A DNA stretch of 64,000 nucleotides, taken from Nannocystis exedens (GTDB lineage: Bacteria > Myxococcota_A > Polyangia > Nannocystales > Nannocystaceae). The notes below the pieces were generated by a model that was not told the origin of the DNA, made no database searches, and saw nothing but the letters and a program-made list of their open reading frames with translations. A program made the translations under genes and the position numbers. Location: positions 11,206,727 to 11,270,726 of the forward strand of contig NZ_NETK01000001.1 in assembly GCF_002343915.1 (NCBI RefSeq). Reading direction: 5' to 3'. Positions 1 to 11,131 of this stretch are shown one piece after another. Each line of letters starts with the position of its first letter. The first letter of the stretch is position 1.

Positions 1-692
1 ACCTCCACGCCAGCGGCCTCCCGTTCGTGTTCGCCGGCGCCGTCGGTCGCCACGAGGACCTGCTCACCGTCTTGCACGAGAGCGGTCACGCCTTCCACGC
101 CCTCGCCTGCGCCGGCGATCCGCTGATCTGGAACCGTCACCCGCCGATCGAGTTCTGCGAGGTCGCCGGCATGGGCATGGAGCTGCTCGCTGCGCCCCAC
201 CTGCGCGCCTTCTACGACGCCGACACCTGCGCCCGCGCCGCGCGACACCAGCTCGAGCAGCTCGTCCTCTTCCTGCCGCACGCCGCCGCCATCGACGCCT
301 TCCAGCACTGGGTCTACACCCACCCGGACGAGGCCCGCGATCGTGCGGCCCGCGACGCCGCCTGGCTCGCGCAGCACCGGCGCCTGTGCCCGGGCGTCGA
401 CTGGAGCGGCGCCGAGGCCGACCGCGCCGCCCTGTGGCAGCGCCGCCTGCACGTGTTCGAGCTGCCCTTCTACTACATCGAGTACGCGCTCGCCGGCCTC
501 GGCGCCGTCCAGCTGCACCGCCGCGCCCTCGCCGAGCCGGCGGCCGCCGTCGCCGACCTCCGCCGCGCCCTCGCGCTCGGCGCCCGCGCCCGCCTCCCCG
601 ATCTGTTCGCCGCCGCCGGCCTGCACTTCGGGACAGATCGCAGCTCCGTCGGCCGGGCCGCCGCCGCCTGCCGCGAGCTCCTCGACCTGTGA
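1..692 (+). CDS. M3 family oligopeptidase, C-terminal part (partial at window start)
   Basis: The reading frame is open from base 3 with no upstream stop, so the N-terminus lies outside the window. About 230 residues are visible. The metallopeptidase motif HESGH is encoded near base 75 (sequence LHESGHAFH): the two His bind zinc and the Glu is catalytic. A downstream Glu in IEFCEVAG is placed where M3 enzymes supply the third zinc ligand. The C-terminal helical part (ELPFYYIEYALAGLGAVQ) is typical of oligoendopeptidase F-like M3 proteins, which degrade short peptides in the cytoplasm. The stop codon at 690 lies inside the first unit of a tandem repeat. Family assignment is firm; the exact subfamily cannot be fixed without the N-terminus. 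Confidence 0.88.
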   Translation, partial: LHASGLPFVFAGAVGRHEDLLTVLHESGHAFHALACAGDPLIWNRHPPIEFCEVAGMGMELLAAPHLRAFYDADTCARAARHQLEQLVLFLPHAAAIDAFQHWVYTHPDEARDRAARDAAWLAQHRRLCPGVDWSGAEADRAALWQRRLHVFELPFYYIEYALAGLGAVQLHRRALAEPAAAVADLRRALALGARARLPDLFAAAGLHFGTDRSSVGRAAAACRELLDL

Positions 693-1000
693 CGCGCTCG
701 TACACCTCACGCACGATCGACAAGTCGCTGCGCTGCTCGACCGTGCCTCGGACCCGGTCGGGCCCGCGTGCGGCGAGCGCCTCGACCGTGACTCACTCGC
801 ACGCCGTCCCGCGCGCGTGAGGACCCGCGGCGCGCCTCGATCCGTGACTCCTTCCGGAGCCATCACGCACCGGTGACGGGCCGCGAAGCGCCTCGACCCG
901 TCACTCGCTCGCCGTCACGCACAAAGGATAAGCCGCGGAGCTCCTCGCCCCGTGACTCACTCGTACGCCGTCACGTACAGGTGATAGGCGTCGAAGTCGA
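681..1000. repeat. Degenerate ~55-bp tandem repeat bridging two convergent gene ends
   Basis: Roughly six diverged units begin near 682, 737, 781, 837, 893 and 945, with a period near 55 bp. The common core reads like CTCGACCCGTGACTCACTCG followed by CGCCGTCACGCACAGGTGA. The first unit includes the stop region of the upstream peptidase, and the last encodes the final residues (LYVTAYE) and stop of the minus-strand lipoprotein. The unit at 893-944 would encode LCVTASE on the minus strand, so it is a decayed copy of that gene end. No independent gene is supported between the two stops. Confidence 0.6.
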
Positions 1001-2195
1001 CCGCGCCCGAGGCGAAGATCGTGCCGTCGTCGCCGATGGCCACGTTGACCTCCCACGACCCGCTGTCGCAGCTGTGCGTCGCGAGGGTCGCGCCGGACGG
1101 GTCGAGCCGGGCCACCATCCCGCGGAACGGCGGCTCGTTGTTGAACTCGCCGCCGACCGCGATCTCGCCGCTCGCGTTGACCGCGAGGTCGCCGAAGCCC
1201 CACATCCCCTCGATGATCGTGTCCCACAGCGGCGTCCCGTCGGCCGCGAATTTCCCGATCTTCACCGCCGACGACCCGATCTCGGTTCCGACTACCACCG
1301 CGCCCGCGCCGTCGATCGCCGCCGTGCTGAGCACCGAGAGCTCCCACGGGCGCGTCCACAGCTCCTCGCCGGACGGGTCGAGCAGCCGGACGCCCTCGTT
1401 CCACACCAGCGCCACCATCGCGCCCGACGCTCCGATCGCCGACACCTCGAGCTGATCCGCGACCTCGAGGTCCCACAGCGGCGTCCCGTCGGCCGCGTGC
1501 TTGACCATCCGCGTCCCGTCGCCCACCGCCGCGCGGTCGCTGTACACCGTCGTCCCGTCGGCCGCGATGGCGAGGTCATAGCCCCACCAGTAGCCCTGAT
1601 CGCGCGGTCCCAGGTCGCGCTCCCACAGCATCACCCCCTCGGGGTCGAACTTGCGCAGCCGCTTCCGCGGCGACACGCCGTCCTCGTCGCGGAACATCCC
1701 GTAGCCGTTGCCCTCGGCGTCGATGTCCCAGTGGAGCGCGCCCATCGGGATCGGCACCGTCGCCACCAGCGTCCCCGCCGCATCGAATTCGCGCGACAGA
1801 CCCTCGCTGAACACCCGCGCTCGCCCGTCGGCCGCGAGCGACACCAGGCCCGCGCCGCTCTTCTCCGGATCGACGAACAGCCACGCGCCGCCCTCGCACG
1901 CGAAGTCGTCCGGCGTCGACCCCGAGTCGGTGTCGTGCCCCCCCGACGTCGTCTCGGTCGTCGCCTCGCCCGTTCCGCCGGTCGTCTCGTCCGGCCCGTC
2001 GGTCGTCTCTACCGCGCTCGTCGTCCCCTCGCTGTCGCTCCCGCCGCCGCCGGTCGTCCCGCCGCTGTCGCTCCCGCCGGTCGTCGTCCCTTCGCTGACG
2101 GTCCCGCCCGTGACCCCCGGGTCCTTCGGATCGCAACCTGTCACCAAAGCCATAAACCCAAGGACATGTCCAATATACCATGTTCTAAGCCGCAT
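957..2195 (-). CDS. Thr/Ser-rich secreted lipoprotein with beta-propeller-like repeats
   Basis: The start chosen is ATG at 2195, preceded by an AGGAGA ribosome-binding site. It gives a 412-residue protein with a lipoprotein signal peptide ending in LVTGC (Cys21). Residues ~22-85 form a low-complexity Gly/Ser/Thr/Glu linker typical of Nannocystis-group lipoproteins. The rest holds repeated segments of the type DPSGEELW, FAADGTPLW and HAADGTPLW, alternating with AIAADGTTVYS-like strands, consistent with a PQQ-like or SBBP beta-propeller. Function is unknown; it is probably an outer-surface protein. A palindrome GGACATGTCC (2162-2171) lies within the signal-peptide codons. The C-terminus overlaps the tandem repeat at 681-1000. 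Confidence 0.75.
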   Translation of the reverse strand: MRLRTWYIGHVLGFMALVTGCDPKDPGVTGGTVSEGTTTGGSDSGGTTGGGGSDSEGTTSAVETTDGPDETTGGTGEATTETTSGGHDTDSGSTPDDFACEGGAWLFVDPEKSGAGLVSLAADGRARVFSEGLSREFDAAGTLVATVPIPMGALHWDIDAEGNGYGMFRDEDGVSPRKRLRKFDPEGVMLWERDLGPRDQGYWWGYDLAIAADGTTVYSDRAAVGDGTRMVKHAADGTPLWDLEVADQLEVSAIGASGAMVALVWNEGVRLLDPSGEELWTRPWELSVLSTAAIDGAGAVVVGTEIGSSAVKIGKFAADGTPLWDTIIEGMWGFGDLAVNASGEIAVGGEFNNEPPFRGMVARLDPSGATLATHSCDSGSWEVNVAIGDDGTIFASGAVDFDAYHLYVTAYE

Positions 2196-2736
2196 ACTTC
2201 TCTCCTCGTTCGCTCGCGGCCGCCACGGCCGCGGGAACCTCGTCGCCGGGCCGCGGACGACCTGGCGTCGCCGCTCGCCGGACCGCCGCGTCACGCTCGG
2301 CCTTCCGCGGCGAGCCGGCGCAAAGCACCTCGCTCCGGCCGGCCGCCCGGTCGGCACCTGCTGCGGGTTCGTCCCCCGCGCCCGACCCTGTCATCCTCGG
2401 CGGCGCCGCCTCGGAGCTGCCCGAAGAGACAGGTTCGAGCACGCGCCGGGCGATCCCCCGCGGGGAGACTTGCCACTGCGAGCCCGGAGCGACGCCGCAT
2501 CTGCGGAGGTCCCCAAGCAAACGCCGTACCTTTCAATGATCCCGAGAATCCCCCAATCCTCTCGGCCGTGCGTCCTCGCCTGTAAGTCCGGTCACGACCG
2601 CCGCGCCCCCACCGGGTCGGCGCCCGCGCCTGTCACGAGTCTGGAGGGTCATGTCTTCGAGGCCAGCTCGCTCGCGCCGCCGGCCCGGGCCCCACCTCTT
2701 GCGCCGCTCGCCCGCGCTCGCGCATCCTCTCGCACC
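2196..2736. other. Divergent intergenic region
   Basis: This 541-bp GC-rich stretch separates the minus-strand lipoprotein from the plus-strand M28 peptidase and must hold both promoters. Next to the lipoprotein is its ribosome-binding site. A moderately AT-richer stretch lies around 2515-2550. I see no convincing promoter pair, RNA gene or repeat array. Long open frames here on either strand are GC-driven shadows. Confidence 0.5.
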
Positions 2737-4554
2737 ATGTCGTCCGCCCGCGCCACCTGGCTTCTCCTCGCCTCCTTGCTCGCGTGCCGGCCCGAGCAGC
2801 CCGCGCAGGCTCCGACGGGCGAGCCCGCGCCCGCCAGCGACGGCTCGCGCGCCGCCTGGCGCGACCCGCCGCCGGTCGAGCTCGAGCGCCTGCGCGGTCA
2901 CCTCGCCTTCCTCGCCGACGACGCCCAGGAGGGCCGCCCGCCGGGCACCGCCGCCGACCAGCGGGTCGCGGAGCACATCGAGCAGGCCTTCCGCCAGCTC
3001 GGCCTCCAACCTGGCTTTGGGGACAGCTACCGCCAGAGCTTCGAGTTCACCGACGGCGTCGCCCTCCGCGCCGGCGAGCAGAGCGTCCTGCAGCTCGGCG
3101 GCAGGCCCGTCGCCCACACCCTCGTCCCCTTCTCTGCCGCCAGCGCCGCCCCGGTCGGCGCCAGAGTCGTCTACGTCGGCCATGGGATCCCCGGCGACAG
3201 CCCCGACAGCGGCGACTACGCCAAGCTCCTCGACAAGGTGAAGGGCGCGATCGTCGTCGCCCGCAGCGGCGCTCCGGCCGACCCGCACCTCGACCCGGCC
3301 AAGACTCGCGTCCAGTCGAAGGTCATCGCCGCGCGCGATCGCGGCGCCGTCGGCTTCATCCTCTGGGAGCCCGACGCCACCGTCCCCTACCCCAACCACG
3401 GAGAGGCCAACGACCTCCAGCTGCCCGCGCTCGCCGTGTCGGCCGCCGGCACCCCCGACCTGCTCAAGGCCTTCGGCAAGAAGGGCCCCGTCACCGCCGC
3501 CGACCCGCACGGCGGCCTCAAGCCGGGCGCCGTCGCCAAGGGCTCGCTGCACAGCCCGGTCGAGCGCGTCACCGCCACCACCGCCAACGTCGCCGGCCTG
3601 CTCAAAGGGACAGGTCGCAAGCGGATCGTCCTCGGCGCGCACATGGACCACCTCGGCCGCGGCAGCAGCTCCTCGCTCGCGCCCGGCGTCGACGCCATCC
3701 ACAACGGCGCCGACGACAACGCCTCCGGCGTCGCCGCCCTGCTCGGCGTCGCCGCCGCGCTCGCCCAGCTCCCGCCCGAGGCGCGGCCCTTCGACCTCCA
3801 GTTCGTCGCCTTCGCCGCCGAGGAGATGGGCCTCCTCGGCAGCAAGCGCGTCGTCGAGTCGCTCTCGCCCGAGGCCCGCAAGGACATCGTCGCCATGCTC
3901 AACTTCGACATGGTCGGGCGCGTGCGCGACAACACCGTCGTCGTCGTCGGCACCGGCACCAGCAGCGCCTGGCCGGGCCTGCTCGACCGGGCCAAGGTCG
4001 ACCCGCGGGACGCCGCGCGGACCCTGGTCGTCAAGCCGAGCGAGGACGGCTTCGGCGCCTCCGACCAGGCCAGCTACTACGCCGCCGACATCCCGGTCCT
4101 CCACTTCTTCAGCGGCGCCCACGACGACTACCACCGGCCGAGCGACGACTTCGACAAGATCAACCTCGAGGGCGCCGCCGCGATCGCCGACCTCAGCGTC
4201 CGCCTGGTCGCCTTGATGCTGCGCGAGCAGCCCGTCCTCGACTTCAAGAAGGTCGCGGCCACGGCTCCGCGCGGCGGCGGCTTCCGCGTCTCGCTCGGCA
4301 CCGTGCCCGACTACGCCGCCAACGCCGACGGCATGAAGCTGTCGGGCGTGCGCCCGCAGAGCCCCGCCGAGGCCGCCGGGCTCAAGGCCGGCGACGTCAT
4401 CGTCAAGATCGGCAAGCGCGAGATCCACAACATCGACGACTACATGGCCTGCTTCGGCGAGCTGCAGCCCGGCGTCGCCGTGCCGGTGGTCGTCGAGCGC
4501 GAGGGGGCGAAGGTCGAGCTGACGATCACGCCGGCGGCTCCCACGCGTCGGTAG
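2737..4554 (+). CDS. M28 family aminopeptidase with PA and PDZ domains, secreted
   Basis: ATG at 2737 opens a 605-residue protein with a signal peptide ending at a lipobox-like LLAC. After a linker comes a protease-associated (PA) insert (about residues 140-270, VYVGHGIPG to LPALAVSA). The M28 zinc peptidase core follows: GAHMDHLG, NGADDNASG and AAEEMGLLGS carry the usual His/Asp/Glu metal ligands and the catalytic Glu pair, and HDDYHRPSDD supplies the last His. The C-terminal ~90 residues form a PDZ domain (VRPQSPAEAAGLKAGDVIVK). The family removes N-terminal residues from peptides outside the cytoplasm. The frame is open far upstream, but the signal peptide fixes this start. It appears to be a single-gene unit. 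Confidence 0.9.
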   Translation: MSSARATWLLLASLLACRPEQPAQAPTGEPAPASDGSRAAWRDPPPVELERLRGHLAFLADDAQEGRPPGTAADQRVAEHIEQAFRQLGLQPGFGDSYRQSFEFTDGVALRAGEQSVLQLGGRPVAHTLVPFSAASAAPVGARVVYVGHGIPGDSPDSGDYAKLLDKVKGAIVVARSGAPADPHLDPAKTRVQSKVIAARDRGAVGFILWEPDATVPYPNHGEANDLQLPALAVSAAGTPDLLKAFGKKGPVTAADPHGGLKPGAVAKGSLHSPVERVTATTANVAGLLKGTGRKRIVLGAHMDHLGRGSSSSLAPGVDAIHNGADDNASGVAALLGVAAALAQLPPEARPFDLQFVAFAAEEMGLLGSKRVVESLSPEARKDIVAMLNFDMVGRVRDNTVVVVGTGTSSAWPGLLDRAKVDPRDAARTLVVKPSEDGFGASDQASYYAADIPVLHFFSGAHDDYHRPSDDFDKINLEGAAAIADLSVRLVALMLREQPVLDFKKVAATAPRGGGFRVSLGTVPDYAANADGMKLSGVRPQSPAEAAGLKAGDVIVKIGKREIHNIDDYMACFGELQPGVAVPVVVEREGAKVELTITPAAPTRR

Positions 4555-4668
4555 TCGCCGGGTCCGAATTGGCGTCGGCCCGCCGTCCGGGACCGGCGCG
4601 ATCCCGCACCTTTCGCGGGGATTCGCAAAGGAGCGCGAGATCAGCGTTCATCGGCCGCTTCGCCGCCG

Positions 4669-4698
4669 TTGCTCCGATGCCTGTGCGGCTGGTATATG
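4669..4698 (+). promoter_or_regulatory. Possible sigma70-type promoter of the mdh-sucCD operon
   Basis: TTGCTC (4669-4674) and TATATG (4693-4698) are separated by 18 bp and lie 35 bp before the mdh start. A purine-rich AGGGGGAAAG ribosome-binding site follows near 4714. Both hexamers match consensus only partly. Confidence 0.35.
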
Positions 4699-4732
4699 CA
4701 GCGCGGACCTCCTAGGGGGAAAGATCTCGCAC

Positions 4733-5697
4733 ATGTCACGTCGCAACAAGATCACGATCGTGGGAGCCGGCAACGTCGGAGCGACGGCCGCGCACTGGGC
4801 CGCCCAGAAGCACCTCGGCGACATCGTCCTCGTCGACATCGTCCAGGGCGTACCGCAGGGCAAGGCGCTCGACCTCGCCGAGGCCGCGCCGGTCATGGGC
4901 TTCGACCTCAAGATCGTCGGCACCAACGGGTACGACGAGACGGCCGACAGCGATGTCGTCGTGATCACCGCCGGCGTCCCGCGCAAGAAGGACCCGGTGA
5001 CCGGCAAGTTCACCAGCCGCGACGAGCTGGTCGAGATCAACCGCAAGATCGTCGGCGGCGTGACCCGCGAGATCGCCAGCCGCTCGCCGAACGCGGTGCT
5101 GATCTGCGTCAGCAACCCGCTCGACGCCATGTGCCACGTCATGTACGCCGAGTCGGGCTTCCCCAAGGAGCGCGTGATCGGCATGGCCGGCGTGCTCGAC
5201 ACGGCGCGCTACAAGTACTTCATCTCCGAGGCGCTGAACGTCAGCGTCGACGACATCCACGGCATGGTGCTGGGCGGCCACGGCGACACCATGGTCCCGC
5301 TGCCGAGCCACACCTCGGTGGCCGGCATCCCGCTGACCGAGCTGCTGCCGCAGGACAAGATCGACGCCATCATCCAGCGCACGCGCGGCGGCGGCGGCGA
5401 GATCGTCGGTCTGCTCGGCTACTCCGGCTACTACGCGCCGGCGGCGGCCTCGGTGGCGATGGTCGAGGCGATCGTCCGCGACCGCAAGCGCGTGCTCCCG
5501 TGCGCCGCGCTGCTGTCGGGCGAGTACGGCTACAAGGACCTCTTCATCGGCGTCCCGTGCGTGCTCGGCAAGGGCGGCGTCGAGAAGGTGATCGAGATGA
5601 AGCTCGGCGACAAGGAGAAGGGCATGCTCGAGATCTCGGCCAACGCCGTGCGCGAGCTGGTGGCCCTCCTCCCCTACGGGAAAGGCCAGGCGACCTG

Positions 5698-5698
<1 letters not shown>
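4733..5698 (+). CDS. mdh: Malate dehydrogenase
   Basis: A 321-residue LDH-like malate dehydrogenase that interconverts malate and oxaloacetate with NAD in the TCA cycle. The Rossmann motif GAGNVGATAA is at the N-terminus, with the adenine-ribose Asp in LVDIV. The substrate-loop Arg lies in VPRKKDP, the catalytic Asp/Arg segment is LDTARYKYF, and the catalytic His is in GGHGDTMVP. Length and motifs match the short bacterial LDH-like MDH class. It starts ATG at 4733 behind a strong purine-rich RBS. Its stop (TGA 5696-5698) overlaps the sucC start by one base, so mdh, sucC and sucD form a translationally coupled TCA operon. Confidence 0.97.
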
Positions 5699-7787
<2,089 letters not shown>

Positions 7788-7802
7788 TCTTCGTTGCGCG
7801 CA

Positions 7803-7845
7803 CGCGGGCCCGCGATGTCCTGGCGACATCCGGGCCCTGCGTGTT
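7803..7845 (+). terminator. Terminator hairpin after sucD
   Basis: The left arm 7803-7819 (CGCGGGCCCGCGATGTC) pairs with the right arm 7825-7841 (GACATCCGGGCCCTGCG) with one bulge and a 5-nt loop, followed by a short T-rich stretch (GTGTTTGG). It lies 16 bp after the sucD stop. The inner part TGTC-CTGGC-GACA resembles the dispersed palindrome family described elsewhere in this annotation. Confidence 0.6.
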
Positions 7846-7914
7846 TGGTCAGCGCGCAGTTGCGCTCCGATCCACCTTCTCTGCCGAAGCGGCGCGGACC
7901 CGCGGCAAACACGC

Positions 7915-7943
7915 TTGCAATCGCGCACTACCCGGCCTAACGT
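7915..7943 (+). promoter_or_regulatory. Possible promoter giving a leaderless transcript for the DUF4215 protein
   Basis: TTGCAA (7915-7920) and TAACGT (7938-7943) are spaced by 17 bp. The -10-like hexamer ends only 6 bp before the ATG at 7950, so transcription would start at or next to the start codon. Confidence 0.35.
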
Positions 7944-7949
7944 TCGGAT

Positions 7950-9050
7950 ATGCGCAGATTGGGATGGATGCTGGCGCTCGCGGCCTGCACGCCGACGGAA
8001 AACATGATGACCACCGCGTCGCCGATGTCGACCACCGGCTCGACGACCGAGGACCAGGGCACCGGGATCCAGACCGTCACCGGCAATCCGACCACCGTCG
8101 ACACTGAAAGCACCGCGACCGCCACCGATCCCACCGAGACCGGCGTCACCTCGCAGGGTCCGAGCAGCGAGCCCACCACCTCCACCACCGGGCCCGTCGG
8201 CGAGTGCGGCAACGGCGTCGTGGAAGGCGACGAGCTGTGCGACGACGGCAACGCCGACGACCTCGACAGCTGCACCTCGCTGTGTCGCCCGCCCGAGTGC
8301 GGCGACGGCATCATGCACGAGGGCGAGGACTGCGACGACGGCAACGACGACAGCACCGACGAGTGCACCGTCAACTGTCTGTTCCCGGTGTGCGGCGACG
8401 GCTGGGCCCAGGCCGGCGAGGACTGCGACGACGGCAACGACAGCGACGAAGACGCCTGCCTCGAGGGTTGCGTCGCCGCGGCCTGCGGCGACGGCATCCT
8501 CTGGGACGGCGTCGAGGTCTGCGACGACGGCTTCAACGACAACACCTACAACGGCTGCGCCCCCGGCTGCGGCAAGCTCGGCCCGCACTGCGGCGACGGC
8601 AAGGTCGACAAGGTCGACATCAACCTGCCCAAGGGCTTCGAGTACTGCGACGGCGCCGACCCGTTCATGGGCGTCGGCTGCACCGAGGACTGCATCTACG
8701 ACTTCTCGCAGGTCCCGCAGCTGTACTGCGCCGGCACCTGCACCTGGGGCGGCGCGTCGGGCTGCGACCAGGCCGACGCCGACGTGTTTTGCAAGCTGCG
8801 CACCGGCGACCCGGCCGCGAAGGCCACTGCGTTCACGCTCGGCGCGCCGCTCGAGGCCGGCGGCTTCCCGTGCTCGAACATCGGCGTCCCCATCGAGCTC
8901 GACGGCAAGGACCCGCGCATCTCCCTCGGCCCGCTGCCCGACTTCGGCATCACCAAGACGGCGTATTATCAGGTGGCCAAGATCAAGACCTCGCACGGCG
9001 GCAACGCGAGCTCGACCGTCCTCGGCAGCACGCTGAAGTGCTCGCCGTAG
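7950..9050 (+). CDS. Cys-rich DUF4215-repeat lipoprotein
   Basis: A 366-residue surface lipoprotein: signal peptide with lipobox LAAC at Cys13, then a Thr/Ser-rich linker (residues ~20-80). Next come four to five repeats of the form CGDG-x(n)-GExCDDGN (about residues 85-225), the myxobacterial DUF4215/Cys-rich repeat. The C-terminal ~130 residues are unique and also Cys-containing (CAGTCTWGGASGC). Such repeats are found in secreted myxobacterial surface proteins of unknown function and are probably disulphide-bonded. The likely promoter sits directly against the ATG. Function cannot be assigned further. Confidence 0.82.
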   Translation: MRRLGWMLALAACTPTENMMTTASPMSTTGSTTEDQGTGIQTVTGNPTTVDTESTATATDPTETGVTSQGPSSEPTTSTTGPVGECGNGVVEGDELCDDGNADDLDSCTSLCRPPECGDGIMHEGEDCDDGNDDSTDECTVNCLFPVCGDGWAQAGEDCDDGNDSDEDACLEGCVAAACGDGILWDGVEVCDDGFNDNTYNGCAPGCGKLGPHCGDGKVDKVDINLPKGFEYCDGADPFMGVGCTEDCIYDFSQVPQLYCAGTCTWGGASGCDQADADVFCKLRTGDPAAKATAFTLGAPLEAGGFPCSNIGVPIELDGKDPRISLGPLPDFGITKTAYYQVAKIKTSHGGNASSTVLGSTLKCSP

Positions 9051-9311
9051 AGCCGCAGCCGCGGCGTCGTCCGTCATCCTCGCGCGGGTCCGATCGCGCG
9101 AGCGCGAGGCCTCGTGCGCCGAGACCGGCGCGACGAGCCGCGCCGCCGAGACGAGCGAGCGCTGCTCGAAATGCCGCGGTCTCGACCGTGGGTCGGCCCC
9201 GGCGCGCGGTCCGGACCGCAGCGTCCTGAGCCGCGCAGAACCTCGCTCGTCGCGGCTTCTCGCGTGCGACTTGCTTCAGGACCCGCGCCGCCTGAGACTT
9301 CCTCGAGCCGG

Positions 9312-10223
9312 ATGGGACCGTTCCGCCTCGAGACTCTCACCAGCCGCGACGTCCGGGACCGCCTCGAACGTCTCGAGCTCCCGTTCAATCAATACGGCAT
9401 GGATCCGTTCGGGATCTCCAAGAAGCACCTCGGCGTCTTCTATTCGATGCTCGAGGTGTTCTACAAGAACTACTTCCGGGTGAAGTGCTTCGGCATCGAC
9501 AACGTGCCCGAGCGCGGCAGCGCGATGCTGGTCGGCAACCACTCGGGCGGCCTGCCGGTCGACGGCGGCATGGTGCTCGCCTCGCTGTTCTTCGCCCGCG
9601 ACCTCCCGCGCCACGCCACCGGCATGGTCGAGAAGTTCGCCGGCAACTGGCCGTTCGTGTCGGAGTGGTTCTCGCGCGTCGGTCAGCTGCCCGGCCTGCC
9701 CGAGCACGCCGTGCGGCTGCTGCAGGACGGCCGCCTGCTGATGATCTTCCCCGAGGGCGCGCGCGGCACCGGCAAGCTCTTCAAGGATCGTTACCGCCTC
9801 GTGCAGTTCGGCACCGGCTTCATGCGGATCGCCCTGCAGACCGGCGCTCCGATCGTCCCCTTCGCCTTCATCGGCGGCGAGGAAGCCCTTCCCACCGTCT
9901 ACCACGCCAAGACGCTGGCCAAGCTCGTCGGCGCGCCGTATTGGCCGGTCCCGCCCTACCTCGTCCCGTTCCCGCTGCCGCTCGGCTGCGAGATTCACTA
10001 CGGCAAGCCGATGCACTTCCCCGGCACCGGCCGCGAGCCCGACGAGGTCATCGAGGGCTACGTCGAGCAGGTCAAGAGCGTCGTCGAGCTGCTGGTCCTC
10101 CGCGGCTGCGCGCTCCACCGTCAGCGCAACGACGGGACTTTCCCACAGGAACCGGAGGACAGCTCCGGCTCGTCCTCCTCCGCGCCCTCCTCGACCTCCG
10201 GCCCGACCGACTCCGAACCATGA
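9312..10223 (+). CDS. Lysophospholipid acyltransferase family protein
   Basis: The frame is open further upstream, but ATG at 9312 (MGPFRLETLT) gives a natural 303-residue protein. The acyltransferase block GNHSGGLPVDG supplies the acceptor His/Asp motif of the PlsC/LPLAT fold in the spaced form seen in MGAT/DUF374-like members. The second motif FPEGARGTGK and the block FGTGFMRIALQTGAPIVPFAF follow. The family transfers acyl groups to a lysolipid or alcohol at the membrane; the substrate is not predictable. The C-terminus is a Ser/Pro-rich tail. The stop overlaps the start of the next gene by four bases (ATGA), so the two are co-translated. Confidence 0.85.
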   Translation: MGPFRLETLTSRDVRDRLERLELPFNQYGMDPFGISKKHLGVFYSMLEVFYKNYFRVKCFGIDNVPERGSAMLVGNHSGGLPVDGGMVLASLFFARDLPRHATGMVEKFAGNWPFVSEWFSRVGQLPGLPEHAVRLLQDGRLLMIFPEGARGTGKLFKDRYRLVQFGTGFMRIALQTGAPIVPFAFIGGEEALPTVYHAKTLAKLVGAPYWPVPPYLVPFPLPLGCEIHYGKPMHFPGTGREPDEVIEGYVEQVKSVVELLVLRGCALHRQRNDGTFPQEPEDSSGSSSSAPSSTSGPTDSEP

Positions 10224-11131
10224 AGATCCTGATCACCGGCATCAACGGCGCCCACGCCCGCATGGTCGCCCTGCGCCTGCGCGCCCGCGGCGACGAGATC
10301 CTCGGCATCGACCGCCGCCCCTGGCCCGACGCGCCCGAGGGCGTGCACGTGTTCCAGACCGACGTGCGCAAGCGGCCGGCCGCCGACGTGTTCCGCCAGC
10401 ACCGGCCGGACGTCGTCATCCACATGGCGACGATCACCCACTTCACCGCCAGCGCCGAGGAGCGGCTGCGGATCAACCTCCACGGCACGCGCCTCGTGTT
10501 CGAGTACTGCCACGAGTTCGGCGTCAAGCAGGCCGTGTTCGTCGGGCGCCACACGATCTACGGCGCCGCCCCCGACGCGCCGCTGTACCGCACCGAAGAG
10601 GAGCCGCCGCTGGCCGTCTCGACCTTCCCCGAGCTGGCCGACTTGGTCGCCGCCGACCTGTTCGCCGCCGCCGCGCTGTGGCGCTGGCCCGGGCTCAAGA
10701 CCGCCGTCCTGCGCATGGTCTACATGCTCGGCCCGACGCACCGCGGCACCCTGGCCAGCTTCCTCGCCGGCCCGCGCGTGCCGATGATCCTCGGCTTCGA
10801 TCCGCTCTACCACTTCATGCACGACGAGGACGGCGTCGAGGCGATCGTGCGCGCCGTCGATCACCAGCTCAGCGGGATCTACAACGTCGCCGGCCCGCCG
10901 CCCGTCCCCCTGTCGACGCTGGCCCGCGGCACCGGGCGCCAGCCGATCCCGATCCCCGAGCCGCTCTTCAAGTACAGCGCCGGCCGCTTCGGCCTGCCTT
11001 ATCTGCCGCCGGGCGCCGTCGCCCACATCAAGCACCCGATCGTCGTCGACGCCACCGCCTTCCGCCGCGCCACCAACTTCGAGCACAAGCACGACGCCCA
11101 CGCCGTCATGGTCAGCTTCCGCGAGTCCTGA
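10220..11131 (+). CDS. NAD-dependent epimerase/dehydratase-like protein (atypical SDR)
   Basis: 303 residues. The N-terminal Rossmann motif is ITGINGAHARM, a spaced variant of TGxxGxxG, and the acidic nucleotide-binding residue is in LGIDRRPW. The fold continues with DVVIHMATITHF and AVFVGRHTIYG. At the position where extended SDRs carry the catalytic YxxxK, this protein reads STFPELADLVAADL and no Tyr-Lys pair is seen, so it may be an NAD(P)-sensing or altered-chemistry member. It is coupled to the upstream acyltransferase, which suggests a shared lipid-related job. The 3' end merges into a palindrome array. Confidence 0.75.
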   Translation: MKILITGINGAHARMVALRLRARGDEILGIDRRPWPDAPEGVHVFQTDVRKRPAADVFRQHRPDVVIHMATITHFTASAEERLRINLHGTRLVFEYCHEFGVKQAVFVGRHTIYGAAPDAPLYRTEEEPPLAVSTFPELADLVAADLFAAAALWRWPGLKTAVLRMVYMLGPTHRGTLASFLAGPRVPMILGFDPLYHFMHDEDGVEAIVRAVDHQLSGIYNVAGPPPVPLSTLARGTGRQPIPIPEPLFKYSAGRFGLPYLPPGAVAHIKHPIVVDATAFRRATNFEHKHDAHAVMVSFRES

